The notes below the pieces were generated by a model, which was given only the letters and a program-made list of their open reading frames with translations, made no database searches and had not been told where the DNA came from. A stretch of DNA of 64,000 bases from Actinomycetospora straminea. GTDB lineage: Bacteria > Actinomycetota > Actinomycetes > Mycobacteriales > Pseudonocardiaceae. The position numbers and the translations under genes are program-made. Positions 44,530-51,366 of the stretch are shown in pieces (within the stretch, counting starts at the first letter, position 1; each line of letters starts with the position of its first letter). The DNA lies in the NCBI RefSeq assembly GCF_028737255.1, contig NZ_JAQZAN010000003.1, positions 248,001-312,000 of the forward strand, written 5' to 3'.

Positions 44530-45138
44530 ATGAGGACGGTTCTGATCTGCGACGACCGGCGCAGTGTCCGCGAGGGCCTGACGCGCGTCATGTCCGCGGT
44601 GCCCGGTGTCCAGCGCATCGACTGCGTGTCCACCGCCGACGAGCTGCTGACCCGCTACGCCCGCCAGAGCGCGGACGTCGTGTTCGTGGGCACCCAGCGC
44701 GCGGTGGCCTCGGGCGCCGAGGCGACCCGTCGCCTCATGGCCGCGCACCCCCAGGCCAACGTCATGGTCTTCGGCGCCCCGGACGACGGCGGCAGCATCG
44801 CGGCCGCGATCGCCGGCGGCGCCCGCGGCTACCTGCGCTGGGACGCCTCGCGCCCCGAGCTGGTCGCCGCGCTCGCCCACTCCGCCGCCGGCGCCGAGGT
44901 CGGCGCGATGCCGATGCAGCGCGGCGCGTCGCCGGGCCAGGGCGTCAACCTCACCGAGCGCGAGATGCAGGTCCTGCGCGGGATGAGCCAGGGCAAGAGC
45001 AACGGCCAGATCGGCCGCGAGCTCTACCTGTCCGAGGACACGGTGAAGACCCACGCCCGGCGGCTGTTCCGCAAGCTCTCGGCCGCGGACCGCGCCCAGG
45101 CCGTCGCCCAGGGCTTCCGCTGCGGCCTCGTCTCCTGA
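44530..45138 (+). CDS. BldM-like orphan response regulator with degenerate receiver
   Basis: 202 aa. REC fold (residues 1 to about 125) plus a LuxR/NarL DNA-binding domain: LTEREMQVLRGMSQGKSNGQIGREL, YLSEDTVKTHARRLFRKL, then AQGFRCGLVS. This C-terminal part is strikingly like Streptomyces BldM. The acidic pocket ICDD is kept, but the phosphoacceptor position reads VVFVG (Gly54 for Asp), the switch Thr is replaced (VFGAPDD), and the invariant Lys is Trp104 (YLRWDAS). It cannot be a normal phosphorylated regulator. ATG 44530 with CGGAG 6 nt upstream. No histidine kinase gene nearby. Confidence 0.88.
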   Translation: MRTVLICDDRRSVREGLTRVMSAVPGVQRIDCVSTADELLTRYARQSADVVFVGTQRAVASGAEATRRLMAAHPQANVMVFGAPDDGGSIAAAIAGGARGYLRWDASRPELVAALAHSAAGAEVGAMPMQRGASPGQGVNLTEREMQVLRGMSQGKSNGQIGRELYLSEDTVKTHARRLFRKLSAADRAQAVAQGFRCGLVS

Positions 45139-45211
45139 GCCACACCGCGGTCCCCGTCCACGAGAGGCCCCGCCGGGTCGGAGGCGGCAGGGTCCTCGGG
45201 GGCACCGGACA

Positions 45212-45266
45212 GGCGGTTACTGGCTGGTATCACTCGCTGGGCGAGCGATACCAGCCAGTAACCGCC
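45212..45266. repeat. Palindromic repeat element, copy 1
   Basis: 26-nt arms (45212-45237 and 45241-45266) pair at 25 positions around TGG. The core GGTTACTGGCTGGTATC is also present in the hairpin at 60207-60255. It lies between the converging BldM-like gene and a small minus-strand gene, so it can act as a bidirectional terminator. Confidence 0.85.
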
Positions 45267-45280
45267 GCAGAGGGTGGCGG

Positions 45281-45514
45281 TCAGGGGCCGACGACGGTCC
45301 GGATGCGGTCGTCGCGCACCTCGGTGCGGGTGCGCCGGTGCGTGCCGAAGCGGTGGCGGATGCCGTCGGGGCCGGCGAGCCAGCCCTGATAGGCGTCGAG
45401 GACCACCTCGCGGCGTCCGCCCTCGTCGTCGCGGACGGTGATCGTGTAGCGGGTGTCGCGCGCGAAGCGGAAGCGCGGCGCGGCGGGGGCGGTCGGTGGC
45501 GTGCGGGTGACCAT
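45281..45514 (-). CDS. Small hypothetical protein
   Basis: 77 aa, probably a small beta-rich protein: FARDTRYTITVRDDEGGRREVVLDAYQGWLAGPDGIRHRFGTHRRTRTEVRDD. ATG 45514 is chosen over a start at 45535 whose leader looks untranslated; GTG 45511 is also possible. No family recognised. Codon GC3 is high and it is divergent from the aldolase gene, with a repeat hairpin just after its stop, consistent with a real gene. Confidence 0.5.
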   Translation of the reverse strand: MVTRTPPTAPAAPRFRFARDTRYTITVRDDEGGRREVVLDAYQGWLAGPDGIRHRFGTHRRTRTEVRDDRIRTVVGP

Positions 45515-45646
45515 CGCCCCGGATCGTACGGGCACGGATCACCGCGCGGTTCCCTCGAACGGAGCAGCCTTCGGGAAGGTGATCGAGGTCTCGGCGGCCC
45601 TACCCTTCCCGGGCCCGGTGCGCCGACGCGGAAGCGGTGTCGACCT

Positions 45647-46438
45647 GTGACCGAACCTGTCCCTCATCCGGCCCCGGACTCCGTCCGCGCGGCCTGGGCC
45701 GCCGGTCGCGCGGCCCGCAACGGCTGGCTGACGATCCCCGACCCGCACCTCGTCGAAGTGGTCGCGGCGTCCGCCGCCGGGCGCGGCCTGCTCGACGCCC
45801 TCACCCTCGACCTGCAGCACGGACTGTTCGACCGCGCCCGCAGCGCCGACGCCGTCCGCGCGATCGCCGCGCACGGGCTCGCGCCGCTGGTGCGCCTGCC
45901 CGCCGTCGACGAGGCGACGGTCGGGTTCGTGCTCGACCTGGGCGTGCGGGGCGTGATCGCGCCGATGGTGGACGACGCGGCCGCCGCCCGCGAGCTCGTC
46001 GCCGCGTGCCACTACCCGCCGGCGGGGCGCCGCTCGTTCGGGCCGGTGCGCACGGCGCTGCGGCCCGGTGACGACCCGGTCGCGGCCGCCGACACCGTCC
46101 TCGCCTTCGCCATGGTCGAGACCGCGGACGCGCTCGACCGCGCCGACGAGATCGCCGCGGTGCCCGGGCTGGACGGGCTGTTCGTCGGGCCCGGCGACCT
46201 CGGCGTCGCGCTGGGGATCGGGGCGGCGCAGGACCGCGAGGAGCCGGCGATCCACGACGCGTTCCGGCGCGTGCTCGCCGCCTGCGCGGCCGCGGGGACG
46301 CGCGCCGCGGTGCACGCGACGCGGCCGGAGTACGCCGCCGCGCGGGCCGCCGACGGGTTCGCGCTGGTCACGGTGTGGTCCGACGTGCCGGCGATCCTCG
46401 GCAGCCTCGACGGGGTGCGCGCTCCGTTCGAGAGCTGA
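45647..46438 (+). CDS. HpcH/HpaI-family aldolase (2-keto-3-deoxy acid aldolase-like)
   Basis: 263 aa. Class II metal-dependent aldolase fold: LTLDLQHGLFD, PLVRLPAVDEATVGFVLDLGVRGVIAPMVDDAA, ARELVAACHYPPAGRRSFGPVRTAL, AMVETADALDRADEIAAVPGLDGLFVGPGDLGVALGI. The Glu of VET and Asp of GPGDL bind the metal, and the Arg of GRRSFGP is typical. It cleaves or forms 4-hydroxy-2-oxo acids with pyruvate; the natural substrate is unknown. GTG 45647; divergent from the small gene at 45281. Confidence 0.87.
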   Translation: MTEPVPHPAPDSVRAAWAAGRAARNGWLTIPDPHLVEVVAASAAGRGLLDALTLDLQHGLFDRARSADAVRAIAAHGLAPLVRLPAVDEATVGFVLDLGVRGVIAPMVDDAAAARELVAACHYPPAGRRSFGPVRTALRPGDDPVAAADTVLAFAMVETADALDRADEIAAVPGLDGLFVGPGDLGVALGIGAAQDREEPAIHDAFRRVLAACAAAGTRAAVHATRPEYAAARAADGFALVTVWSDVPAILGSLDGVRAPFES

Positions 46439-46459
46439 GCGGCCACAGCAGCCAGAGCA

Positions 46460-46478
46460 GCGGACCGGACCTGTCCGC
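46460..46478 (+). promoter_or_regulatory. Inverted repeat before the WYL regulator
   Basis: GCGGAC-N7-GTCCGC, exact 6-bp arms, about 10 nt upstream of a CACACT -10-like box (46489-46494). Position suits autoregulation by the WYL protein encoded just downstream. Confidence 0.35.
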
Positions 46479-46499
46479 CTCGGCGGGCACACTGTCCGC

Positions 46500-47504
46500 G
46501 TGCTCGAGACCTCCGCCCGCCTGCTGCGCCTGCTCTCGCTGCTCCAGGCGCGCCCGGAGTGGACCGGCCCCGAGCTCGCCGAGCGCATGGGTGTCACCAC
46601 CCGCACGGTGCGCCGGGACGTCGACAAGCTGCGCGGCCTCGACTACCCGGTCGAGGTCGGCTTCGGGCCGGGTGGCGGCTACCGCCTCGGTGCCGGCGCG
46701 GCGCTGCCCCCGCTGCTGCTCGACGACGACGAGGCCGTCGCGGTCGCCGTGACGCTGCGGACCGCGGCCGGCACGGGGGTGGCGGGCACGGGGGAGACGG
46801 CGCTGGCGGCGCTGGTCAAGCTCGAGCGCATCCTGCCCGCGCGGCTGCGGCACCGGATCGCGGCCATGCCGGTGGCCACGGTGGCCCCGCGGGTCGCGCC
46901 GTCGGTGGACCCGTCGGTGCTGGCGGTCGTGGGCGGGGCGTGCCGCGACCGGCGCGTCCTGGAGATCGACTACACGGCCCGCGACGGCACGCCGACCCGC
47001 CGACGCATCGAGCCGATCCACCTCGTCGCGTGGGGTCGGCGCTGGTACCTCGTGGCGTGGGACCGCGACCGCGAGGACTGGCGCACGCTGCGCGTCGACC
47101 GGATGACCCCGCGCCTCGCCCCCGACGGCCTGCCCACCGGACCACGTTTCCCGCCGCGCGAGATCCCCGGCGGCGACCCCGCGGCGTTCGTCGCCGACCG
47201 CGTCGCCGACGTCCGGCCGTTCCGCTGCGTGGTGCGCGTGGCCGCCCCGGCGCCGGAGGTGCGCGCGACGATCTGGACCGACCAGGTGCGTGTCGAGGAG
47301 ATCGGCCCGGAGGAGTGCCGGGTGTCGCTGTCGTCGGACGACGCGCGCTCGGCGGCGCTGATCCTCACCGGGCTGGACGCGGACTTCGTCGTCGAGTCCC
47401 CGGACGCGCTGGTGGACGAGCTCCGCCGGGTGGCCGACCGCTACTCCCGAGCGGTGGCTCCGGCTCAGCCGACGGCACCGCCCACCAGCCAGCCGATCCC
47501 GTAG
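46500..47504 (+). CDS. WYL-domain transcriptional regulator (YafY/DeoR-like HTH)
   Basis: 334 aa. N-terminal winged HTH_11: LETSARLLRLLSLLQARPEWTGPELAERMGVTTRTVRRDVDKLR, then GYRLGAGAALPPLLLDDDEAVAV. The WYL domain reads LEIDYTARDGTPTRRRIEPIHLVAWGRRWYLVAWDRDREDWRTLRVDRM, and a WCX C-terminal extension follows. WYL domains bind nucleic-acid or nucleotide ligands; the regulon is unknown. GTG 46500 has a CACACT box 6-7 nt upstream, so it may be leaderless. Its 3' end overlaps the convergent VIT gene by 40 nt. Confidence 0.87.
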   Translation: MLETSARLLRLLSLLQARPEWTGPELAERMGVTTRTVRRDVDKLRGLDYPVEVGFGPGGGYRLGAGAALPPLLLDDDEAVAVAVTLRTAAGTGVAGTGETALAALVKLERILPARLRHRIAAMPVATVAPRVAPSVDPSVLAVVGGACRDRRVLEIDYTARDGTPTRRRIEPIHLVAWGRRWYLVAWDRDREDWRTLRVDRMTPRLAPDGLPTGPRFPPREIPGGDPAAFVADRVADVRPFRCVVRVAAPAPEVRATIWTDQVRVEEIGPEECRVSLSSDDARSAALILTGLDADFVVESPDALVDELRRVADRYSRAVAPAQPTAPPTSQPIP

Positions 47505-48181
47505 GTCACGGCCAGCCCGAGCGCGCCCCCGACGACCACGCGGACCACCGCCCGGCGCGAGGTCGCCCCGCCGAGGCGGGCGCCGAGCCAGCCCGCGAGG
47601 CCGAGGGCGAGGAGCACGACGGCGACGGTCACCGGCACCCGCCAGGTGGGCGGCGTCGCCAGCACGGCGACCAGGGGCAGCAGTGCGCCGGTCACGAACG
47701 ACACCGCCGAGGCGCCCGCGGCGCGCCAGGGGCTGGTCAGCTCGTCGGGGTCGAGGTGCAGCTCGGCCTCGAGGTGCGCGCCGAGCGCGTCGTGCTCGGT
47801 GAGCTCGACGGCGACCTGCCGCGCGGTCGACGGCGAGAGGCCCTTGTCCTCGTAGAGGGCGGCGAGCTCGGCGAGCTCCTGCTCGGGGGACTCCCGCAGC
47901 TCGCGCGTCTCCTTGGCGAGCTGGGCCCGCTCGGCGTCGCGCTGGCTCGACACCGACACGTACTCGCCGAGGGCCATCGATACCGCGCCCGCGACGAGAC
48001 CCGCGATCCCGGCCGTCGCGATGGGGCCGCGTTCGATGGTCGCGCCGGCGACGCCGACGACGAGGCCGGCGGTGGAGACGATGCCGTCGTTGGCGCCGAG
48101 CACCCCGGCGCGCAGCCAGTTCAGGCGTTGGGACAGCTCGCCGCCGTGCGGTTCCGGGTGGACGGGGGCGTCGGCGGACAT
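47465..48181 (-). CDS. VIT1/CCC1-family iron/manganese transporter
   Basis: 238 aa. LNWLRAGVLGANDGIVSTAGLVVGVAGA is the VIT1 opening, SMALGEYVSVSSQRDAE the metal-binding end of helix 2. A helical cytosolic metal-binding domain rich in Glu follows (ETRELRESPEQELAELAALYEDKGLS). Three further helices contain SFVTGALLPLVAVLA and the closing VTYGIGWLVGGAVG. Members export or sequester Fe2+ or Mn2+. ATG 48181 with GGGAG upstream. A 15-nt palindrome and a weak iron-box-like sequence precede it, suggesting control by metal. Confidence 0.9.
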   Translation of the reverse strand: MSADAPVHPEPHGGELSQRLNWLRAGVLGANDGIVSTAGLVVGVAGATIERGPIATAGIAGLVAGAVSMALGEYVSVSSQRDAERAQLAKETRELRESPEQELAELAALYEDKGLSPSTARQVAVELTEHDALGAHLEAELHLDPDELTSPWRAAGASAVSFVTGALLPLVAVLATPPTWRVPVTVAVVLLALGLAGWLGARLGGATSRRAVVRVVVGGALGLAVTYGIGWLVGGAVG

Positions 48182-48202
48182 GTCCCCAGGCTCCCACGAA
48201 GA

Positions 48203-48217
48203 CTGGAACGGTTCCAG
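48203..48217 (-). promoter_or_regulatory. 15-nt perfect palindrome before the VIT gene
   Basis: CTGGAAC-G-GTTCCAG, 22-36 nt upstream of the VIT start codon. Just beyond it (48218-48236, minus strand) the sequence CAAGGCGAGGCTCAGCTTT matches 11 of 19 positions of the IdeR/DtxR consensus. The palindrome itself does not match that consensus. Confidence 0.45.
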
Positions 48218-48357
48218 AAAGCTGAGCCTCGCCTTGGTAGGCCGTGTCTCGGGCCCGACCGGTCCGCCGGATTCACGGCGATCCGTCGCGGCGAGGCGCA
48301 CGATGGGGGAGCCGGGCCGTGCGCATCGGGGACGCCCGACCGGCAGGAGGAGGCGCC

Positions 48358-48960
48358 GTGGACACCGACGATGCCCGCACGGGGGACGACGGCCGGGACG
48401 GCCGGGACGGAGGCGACGGCCGGGAGGGTGGGCACGCCCGGGGCGGGCCGCCCGCGCCGACCGGGCCCGGTGGCCTGCGCGTCGGCGACGCCGACCGGTC
48501 GGCCGCCCTCGACGCCCTGGGCGAGCACTTCACCGCCGGGCGCCTCGACGTGGACGAGTTCGGGGACCGCTCGGGCCGCGCCGCCGGTGCCGTGCGCCGT
48601 GCGGACCTCGAGGCGCTGTTCACCGACCTGCCGGCGCCGCACCCGCCGCTGCCGCACCCGGCCGCGCCGCCGGCACCGCGTCCGGAGCCGCGTGCGCCCG
48701 CGGTGCGCCACGGGCGGACCCCGGCGCCCGGCCCGGTCGTGGGCGCGGGGATCGCGCTGATGCTGGTGATGGTCCTGCCGGTGCTCGCCCTGTCGGCCGC
48801 CGTGACGGGTTCGGTCGGTGGGCTGCTCGTGCTGCCGCTGCTCTTCGTGATCCTCGGGCACGCCGGCCACGCCCGGCGGCGGCGCTGGGACGGGCGCTGG
48901 GACGGGCGCTGGGACGGACACGGTCCGGGCGATCACTGGGGCCCGCCCGGACGGCCGTGA
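48358..48960 (+). CDS. DUF1707 domain membrane protein
   Basis: 200 aa. A Gly/Asp-rich N terminus, then the DUF1707 motif LRVGDADRSAALDALGEHFTAGRLDVDEFGDRSGRA..AVRRADLEALFTDLP, common in actinobacterial membrane or regulatory proteins. A Pro-rich linker follows, and two hydrophobic segments (GAGIALMLVMVLPVLALSAA and GGLLVLPLLFVILGH). The C terminus carries three tandem WDGRWDG/H units. GTG 48358 with AGGAGGAGG upstream. Function unknown. Confidence 0.82.
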   Translation: MDTDDARTGDDGRDGRDGGDGREGGHARGGPPAPTGPGGLRVGDADRSAALDALGEHFTAGRLDVDEFGDRSGRAAGAVRRADLEALFTDLPAPHPPLPHPAAPPAPRPEPRAPAVRHGRTPAPGPVVGAGIALMLVMVLPVLALSAAVTGSVGGLLVLPLLFVILGHAGHARRRRWDGRWDGRWDGHGPGDHWGPPGRP

Positions 48961-48998
48961 CGACTCGTCCGCGGGGGGACTGGCGCGATCGCGCGGGA

Positions 48999-49017
48999 TG
49001 AGGTTAGGCTTGCCTCA
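48999..49017. promoter_or_regulatory. Iron box (IdeR/DmdR-type operator)
   Basis: TGAGGTTAGGCTTGCCTCA matches 15 of 19 positions of the consensus TTAGGTTAGGCTAACCTAA. It lies within a wider palindrome with GATGAGG/CCTCATC arms (48997-49003, 49013-49019). TAGGCT (49005-49010) inside it can serve as a rightward -10. No recognisable gene starts just downstream. Confidence 0.7.
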
Positions 49018-49098
49018 TCGCTGCGCGGGTGTTGTGGTGGCGCCCAGCGGCAGCGGCGAGAGGTGGGCCCGGGCTCGAGGGATGAGCCCGGGCCCACC
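49017..49098 (+). ncRNA. Candidate iron-regulated small RNA (iron box to terminator)
   Basis: Transcription from the iron-box promoter would start near 49017 and meet a 15-bp perfect hairpin at 49062-49098, giving an RNA of about 80 nt. No protein family is visible. A short frame from GTG 49029 encodes 18 codons (LWWRPAAAARGG..) ending inside the hairpin, so a leader peptide is the alternative. Mycobacterial MrsI is a precedent for an IdeR-controlled sRNA of similar size. Confidence 0.3.
49062..49098 (+). terminator. 15-bp hairpin terminator after the iron box
   Basis: GGTGGGCCCGGGCTC (49062-49076) and GAGCCCGGGCCCACC (49084-49098) pair perfectly with a 7-nt loop. A short pyrimidine-rich stretch (TCTCTCC) follows. 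The rest of the 467-nt gap (48961-49427) has no supported gene. A weaker iron-box-like sequence lies at 49244-49262 (11 of 19). Confidence 0.75.
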
Positions 49099-49427
49099 GA
49101 TCTCTCCTGCATACCACGCTCGTCCGCCCGGCGCTGACGTCTCGCGCCCGACCTGCGGCGATGCGTCTCCCGATCGTCAGGTGTCGACGGCCCTCCGTAC
49201 CTGCCGTGGCCTCGCTCCCGCCCGATCTGTCCGGATGGCCGGGTGAGGCGAGGCTTGGTTCACTCCGTCTCGTGCCGGACCACGACGCACCGCGCGCTCG
49301 CGACGGCCGGGTCCACCGCCTCCGGGGCGGCCGAGCCGCCCCACGCGACCGCGCGGTCGGGTGACCCGCGCCTCGCGGGGCGCGTCCGACGTGCCGCCCG
49401 CGAGCGGTCAGGGGAAGCTGGAGGGTG

Positions 49428-50021
49428 ATGCGGACCATGGAAGAGGTCGTGCTGCTCGACGAGTCGGGCGCGGTCGCGGGGTCGGCCGCGAAGGCCGACG
49501 TCCACCACGACGCCACGCCCCTGCACCTCGCCTTCTCCTGCTACGTGTTCGACGCTCGCGGCGAGCTCGTCGTCACCCGGCGCGCCAGCAGCAAGGCCAC
49601 GTTCCCCGGGGTCTGGACCAACTCCTTCTGCGGCCACCCGGCCCCGGGCGAGGCGATGGACCTCGCCGTGCGCCGGCGCGCCCGCCAGGAGCTGGGGATC
49701 GAGATCGACGGTCTGCGCCTCGTGCTGCCGGACTTCCGCTACCGCGCCGAGCAGGGCGGGGTGGCCGAGAACGAGATGTGCCCGGTCTTCGTCGCCAGCA
49801 CCGCCGACGTGCCCGGCGAGCCCGACCCGGGCGAGGTCGACGAGGTCCGCACCGTCGCGTGGGCGCCGTTCCGCGACGACGTGCTCGCCGGCACCTGGCC
49901 CGGCATCTCGCCGTGGTGCGCCGACCAGGTCCGCGCCCTGGCCCCGCTCGGGCCCGACCCGGTGCACTGGGCGCCGGGCGACCCGGGCGCCCTGCCGCCG
50001 GCCGCGTTCCTGGCCGACTGA
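49428..50021 (+). CDS. idi: Isopentenyl-diphosphate delta-isomerase, type 1
   Basis: 197 aa. Nudix-fold isomerase interconverting IPP and DMAPP for isoprenoids (menaquinone, carotenoids). HHDATPLHLAFSCYVFD (metal His), RRASSKATFPGVWTNSFCGHPAPGE with the catalytic Cys, the Nudix-like RRRARQELGIEI, and GGVAENEMCPVFVA with the catalytic Glu pair. GGAGG at 49420-49424 is too close to GTG 49425 and ATG 49428 and rather far from ATG 49437; I keep 49428, with 49437 a real alternative. Confidence 0.92.
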   Translation: MRTMEEVVLLDESGAVAGSAAKADVHHDATPLHLAFSCYVFDARGELVVTRRASSKATFPGVWTNSFCGHPAPGEAMDLAVRRRARQELGIEIDGLRLVLPDFRYRAEQGGVAENEMCPVFVASTADVPGEPDPGEVDEVRTVAWAPFRDDVLAGTWPGISPWCADQVRALAPLGPDPVHWAPGDPGALPPAAFLAD

Positions 50022-50107
50022 GCGATCCGCGCGGACACCGATGAGTCCGCGCCGCCGCGGGAGTTCCACCGGGTGAGGGCACGTGACCGACACCCGAGGA
50101 GGGCCCC

Positions 50108-50929
50108 ATGTCCGACGCCGAGCACGAGATCCGCGACCTGGTGACCCGGTGGGCGCACGCCGTTCACACCGGTGACCTCGACACGGTGCTCGCCGACCAC
50201 AGCGGCGACATCGTCATGTTCGACGTCCCCCCGCCCCACGACGGCGTGCGGGGGATCGCGGCGTACGCGGAGACCTGGCCGCCGTTCTTCGAGTTCCAGG
50301 CGCACGGCGGCTGCTTCGAGATCGTCGAGCTGGACGTCACCGCCGGCGACGACGTGGCCTTCGCCCACGCGCTGCTGCGCTGCGACACCGCCGAGGAGCT
50401 CGCGGCGCACCCGTCCCGGCGGCTGCGCCTGACCCTCGGCCTGCGCCGCGAGGGCGGGCGCTGGGTGGTCGCGCACGAGCACCACTCGTTCCCCGACGAG
50501 AGCGTGGTCCCGCAGGAGGACGAGGAGGCGGTGCGTGCGGTGCACCGGCGGTGGGCCGCCGACACCGCCGCCGGCGACCTCGAGGCGCTCGTGGCCCCGA
50601 TCGCCGACGACGTCGTCTCCTACGAGCACGGCGGGAAGATGGCCTACGTCGGCAAGGACGAGGTGCGCGAGGTGTGCCGGGCGGGGCTGGAGTCCTCGCC
50701 CGAGCCGGTCGACTGGGCGATCCCCGACCTGCGCGTCGTCGCCAGCGGCGACCTCGCCGTGTCCTGGGGGATCGACGAGATCACCCTCGGCGGCGGTGAG
50801 ACCGTCCGCTCGCGCGGCACGCGGGTCTTCCGGCGGACCGAGGACGGCTGGCGGATGGTCCACCAGCACCTCTCGTTCCCCGCCGAGTTCTCCGCCGAGT
50901 TCCCCGCCGGGTCGCCCGCGGAGGCGTGA
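50108..50929 (+). CDS. Tandem SnoaL-like (NTF2-fold) protein, two internal repeats
   Basis: 273 aa, twice the usual size. Repeat 1 (about 5-135): EIRDLVTRWAHAVHTGDLDTVLADHSGDIVMFD...GRWVVAHEHHSFP. Repeat 2 (about 138-260): VRAVHRRWAADTAAGDLEALVAPIADDVVSYEH...DGWRMVHQHLSFP. Each is a complete SgcJ/YybH-type NTF2 domain, so the gene arose by internal duplication and fusion, giving a built-in dimer. Function unknown. ATG 50108 with CGAGGAGG upstream. The C-terminal 12 residues are a low-complexity Ala/Glu/Phe repeat. Confidence 0.82.
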   Translation: MSDAEHEIRDLVTRWAHAVHTGDLDTVLADHSGDIVMFDVPPPHDGVRGIAAYAETWPPFFEFQAHGGCFEIVELDVTAGDDVAFAHALLRCDTAEELAAHPSRRLRLTLGLRREGGRWVVAHEHHSFPDESVVPQEDEEAVRAVHRRWAADTAAGDLEALVAPIADDVVSYEHGGKMAYVGKDEVREVCRAGLESSPEPVDWAIPDLRVVASGDLAVSWGIDEITLGGGETVRSRGTRVFRRTEDGWRMVHQHLSFPAEFSAEFPAGSPAEA

Positions 50930-50936
50930 CCGGGGC

Positions 50937-51362
50937 TCAGGGTCGCGGGGCGCCCGGGTAGGTCCCGAACTGCCAGGTGTTGCCCTCGGGGTCGCGGATC
51001 GCCGTGTCGTGGGAGCCGTAGTCGGTGTCGTAGGGCTCGCGGACGACGTCGCCGCGCCCGTCCTCGCGCACCCGGGCGGCGAGGGCGTCGATCTCGGCGG
51101 CGTCCGGGTGCACGACGTAGGCGCTGAACGTCCCGGACGGCGTCGCGCGGTCGTCGGTGCCGGGGCGGCGCTGGCCCATCATGAGCCCGCCGCCGGCGGG
51201 CCAGGCGAGCTCGGCGTGCTGCACGACGCCGTCGTCGTCGGTGTAGGCGACGACCTCGACGAAGCCGAGGACGTCGGTGAGGAAGGCCATGAGGCCGCGG
51301 GCGTCGTCGGCGGCGAGGGTGGGCCAGACGGTGGGCGGTGGGGTCTTGCCGTCGGTGCTCAT
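50937..51362 (-). CDS. VOC-family glyoxalase-like protein
   Basis: 141 aa. VWPTLAADDARGLMAFLTDVLGFVEV is the VOC opening; GLMMGQRR, AYVVHPDAAEIDALAARV and HDTAIRDPEGNTWQFGTYPG close the fold. It resembles the PhnB/glyoxalase-like group of unknown substrates. ATG 51362 lies 4 nt after the AraC-family stop on the same strand, so the two genes form an operon and the regulator may sense the VOC substrate. Confidence 0.83.
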   Translation of the reverse strand: MSTDGKTPPPTVWPTLAADDARGLMAFLTDVLGFVEVVAYTDDDGVVQHAELAWPAGGGLMMGQRRPGTDDRATPSGTFSAYVVHPDAAEIDALAARVREDGRGDVVREPYDTDYGSHDTAIRDPEGNTWQFGTYPGAPRP

Positions 51363-51366
51363 GGGC

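Noticed and set aside
48998-49246. 82-codon frame starting in the iron box
   Set aside because: Its start codon is inside the operator and -10, it crosses the perfect terminator hairpin, and the translation has no protein-like pattern.
49244-49262. Second iron box upstream of idi
   Set aside because: Only 11 of 19 consensus positions and poor dyad symmetry; kept as a remark, not as a regulatory feature.
49004-49516. 170-codon minus-strand frame across the gap before idi
   Set aside because: Arg/Ser/Gly/Pro-rich without motifs, runs through the hairpin and overlaps the idi start region; no SD.
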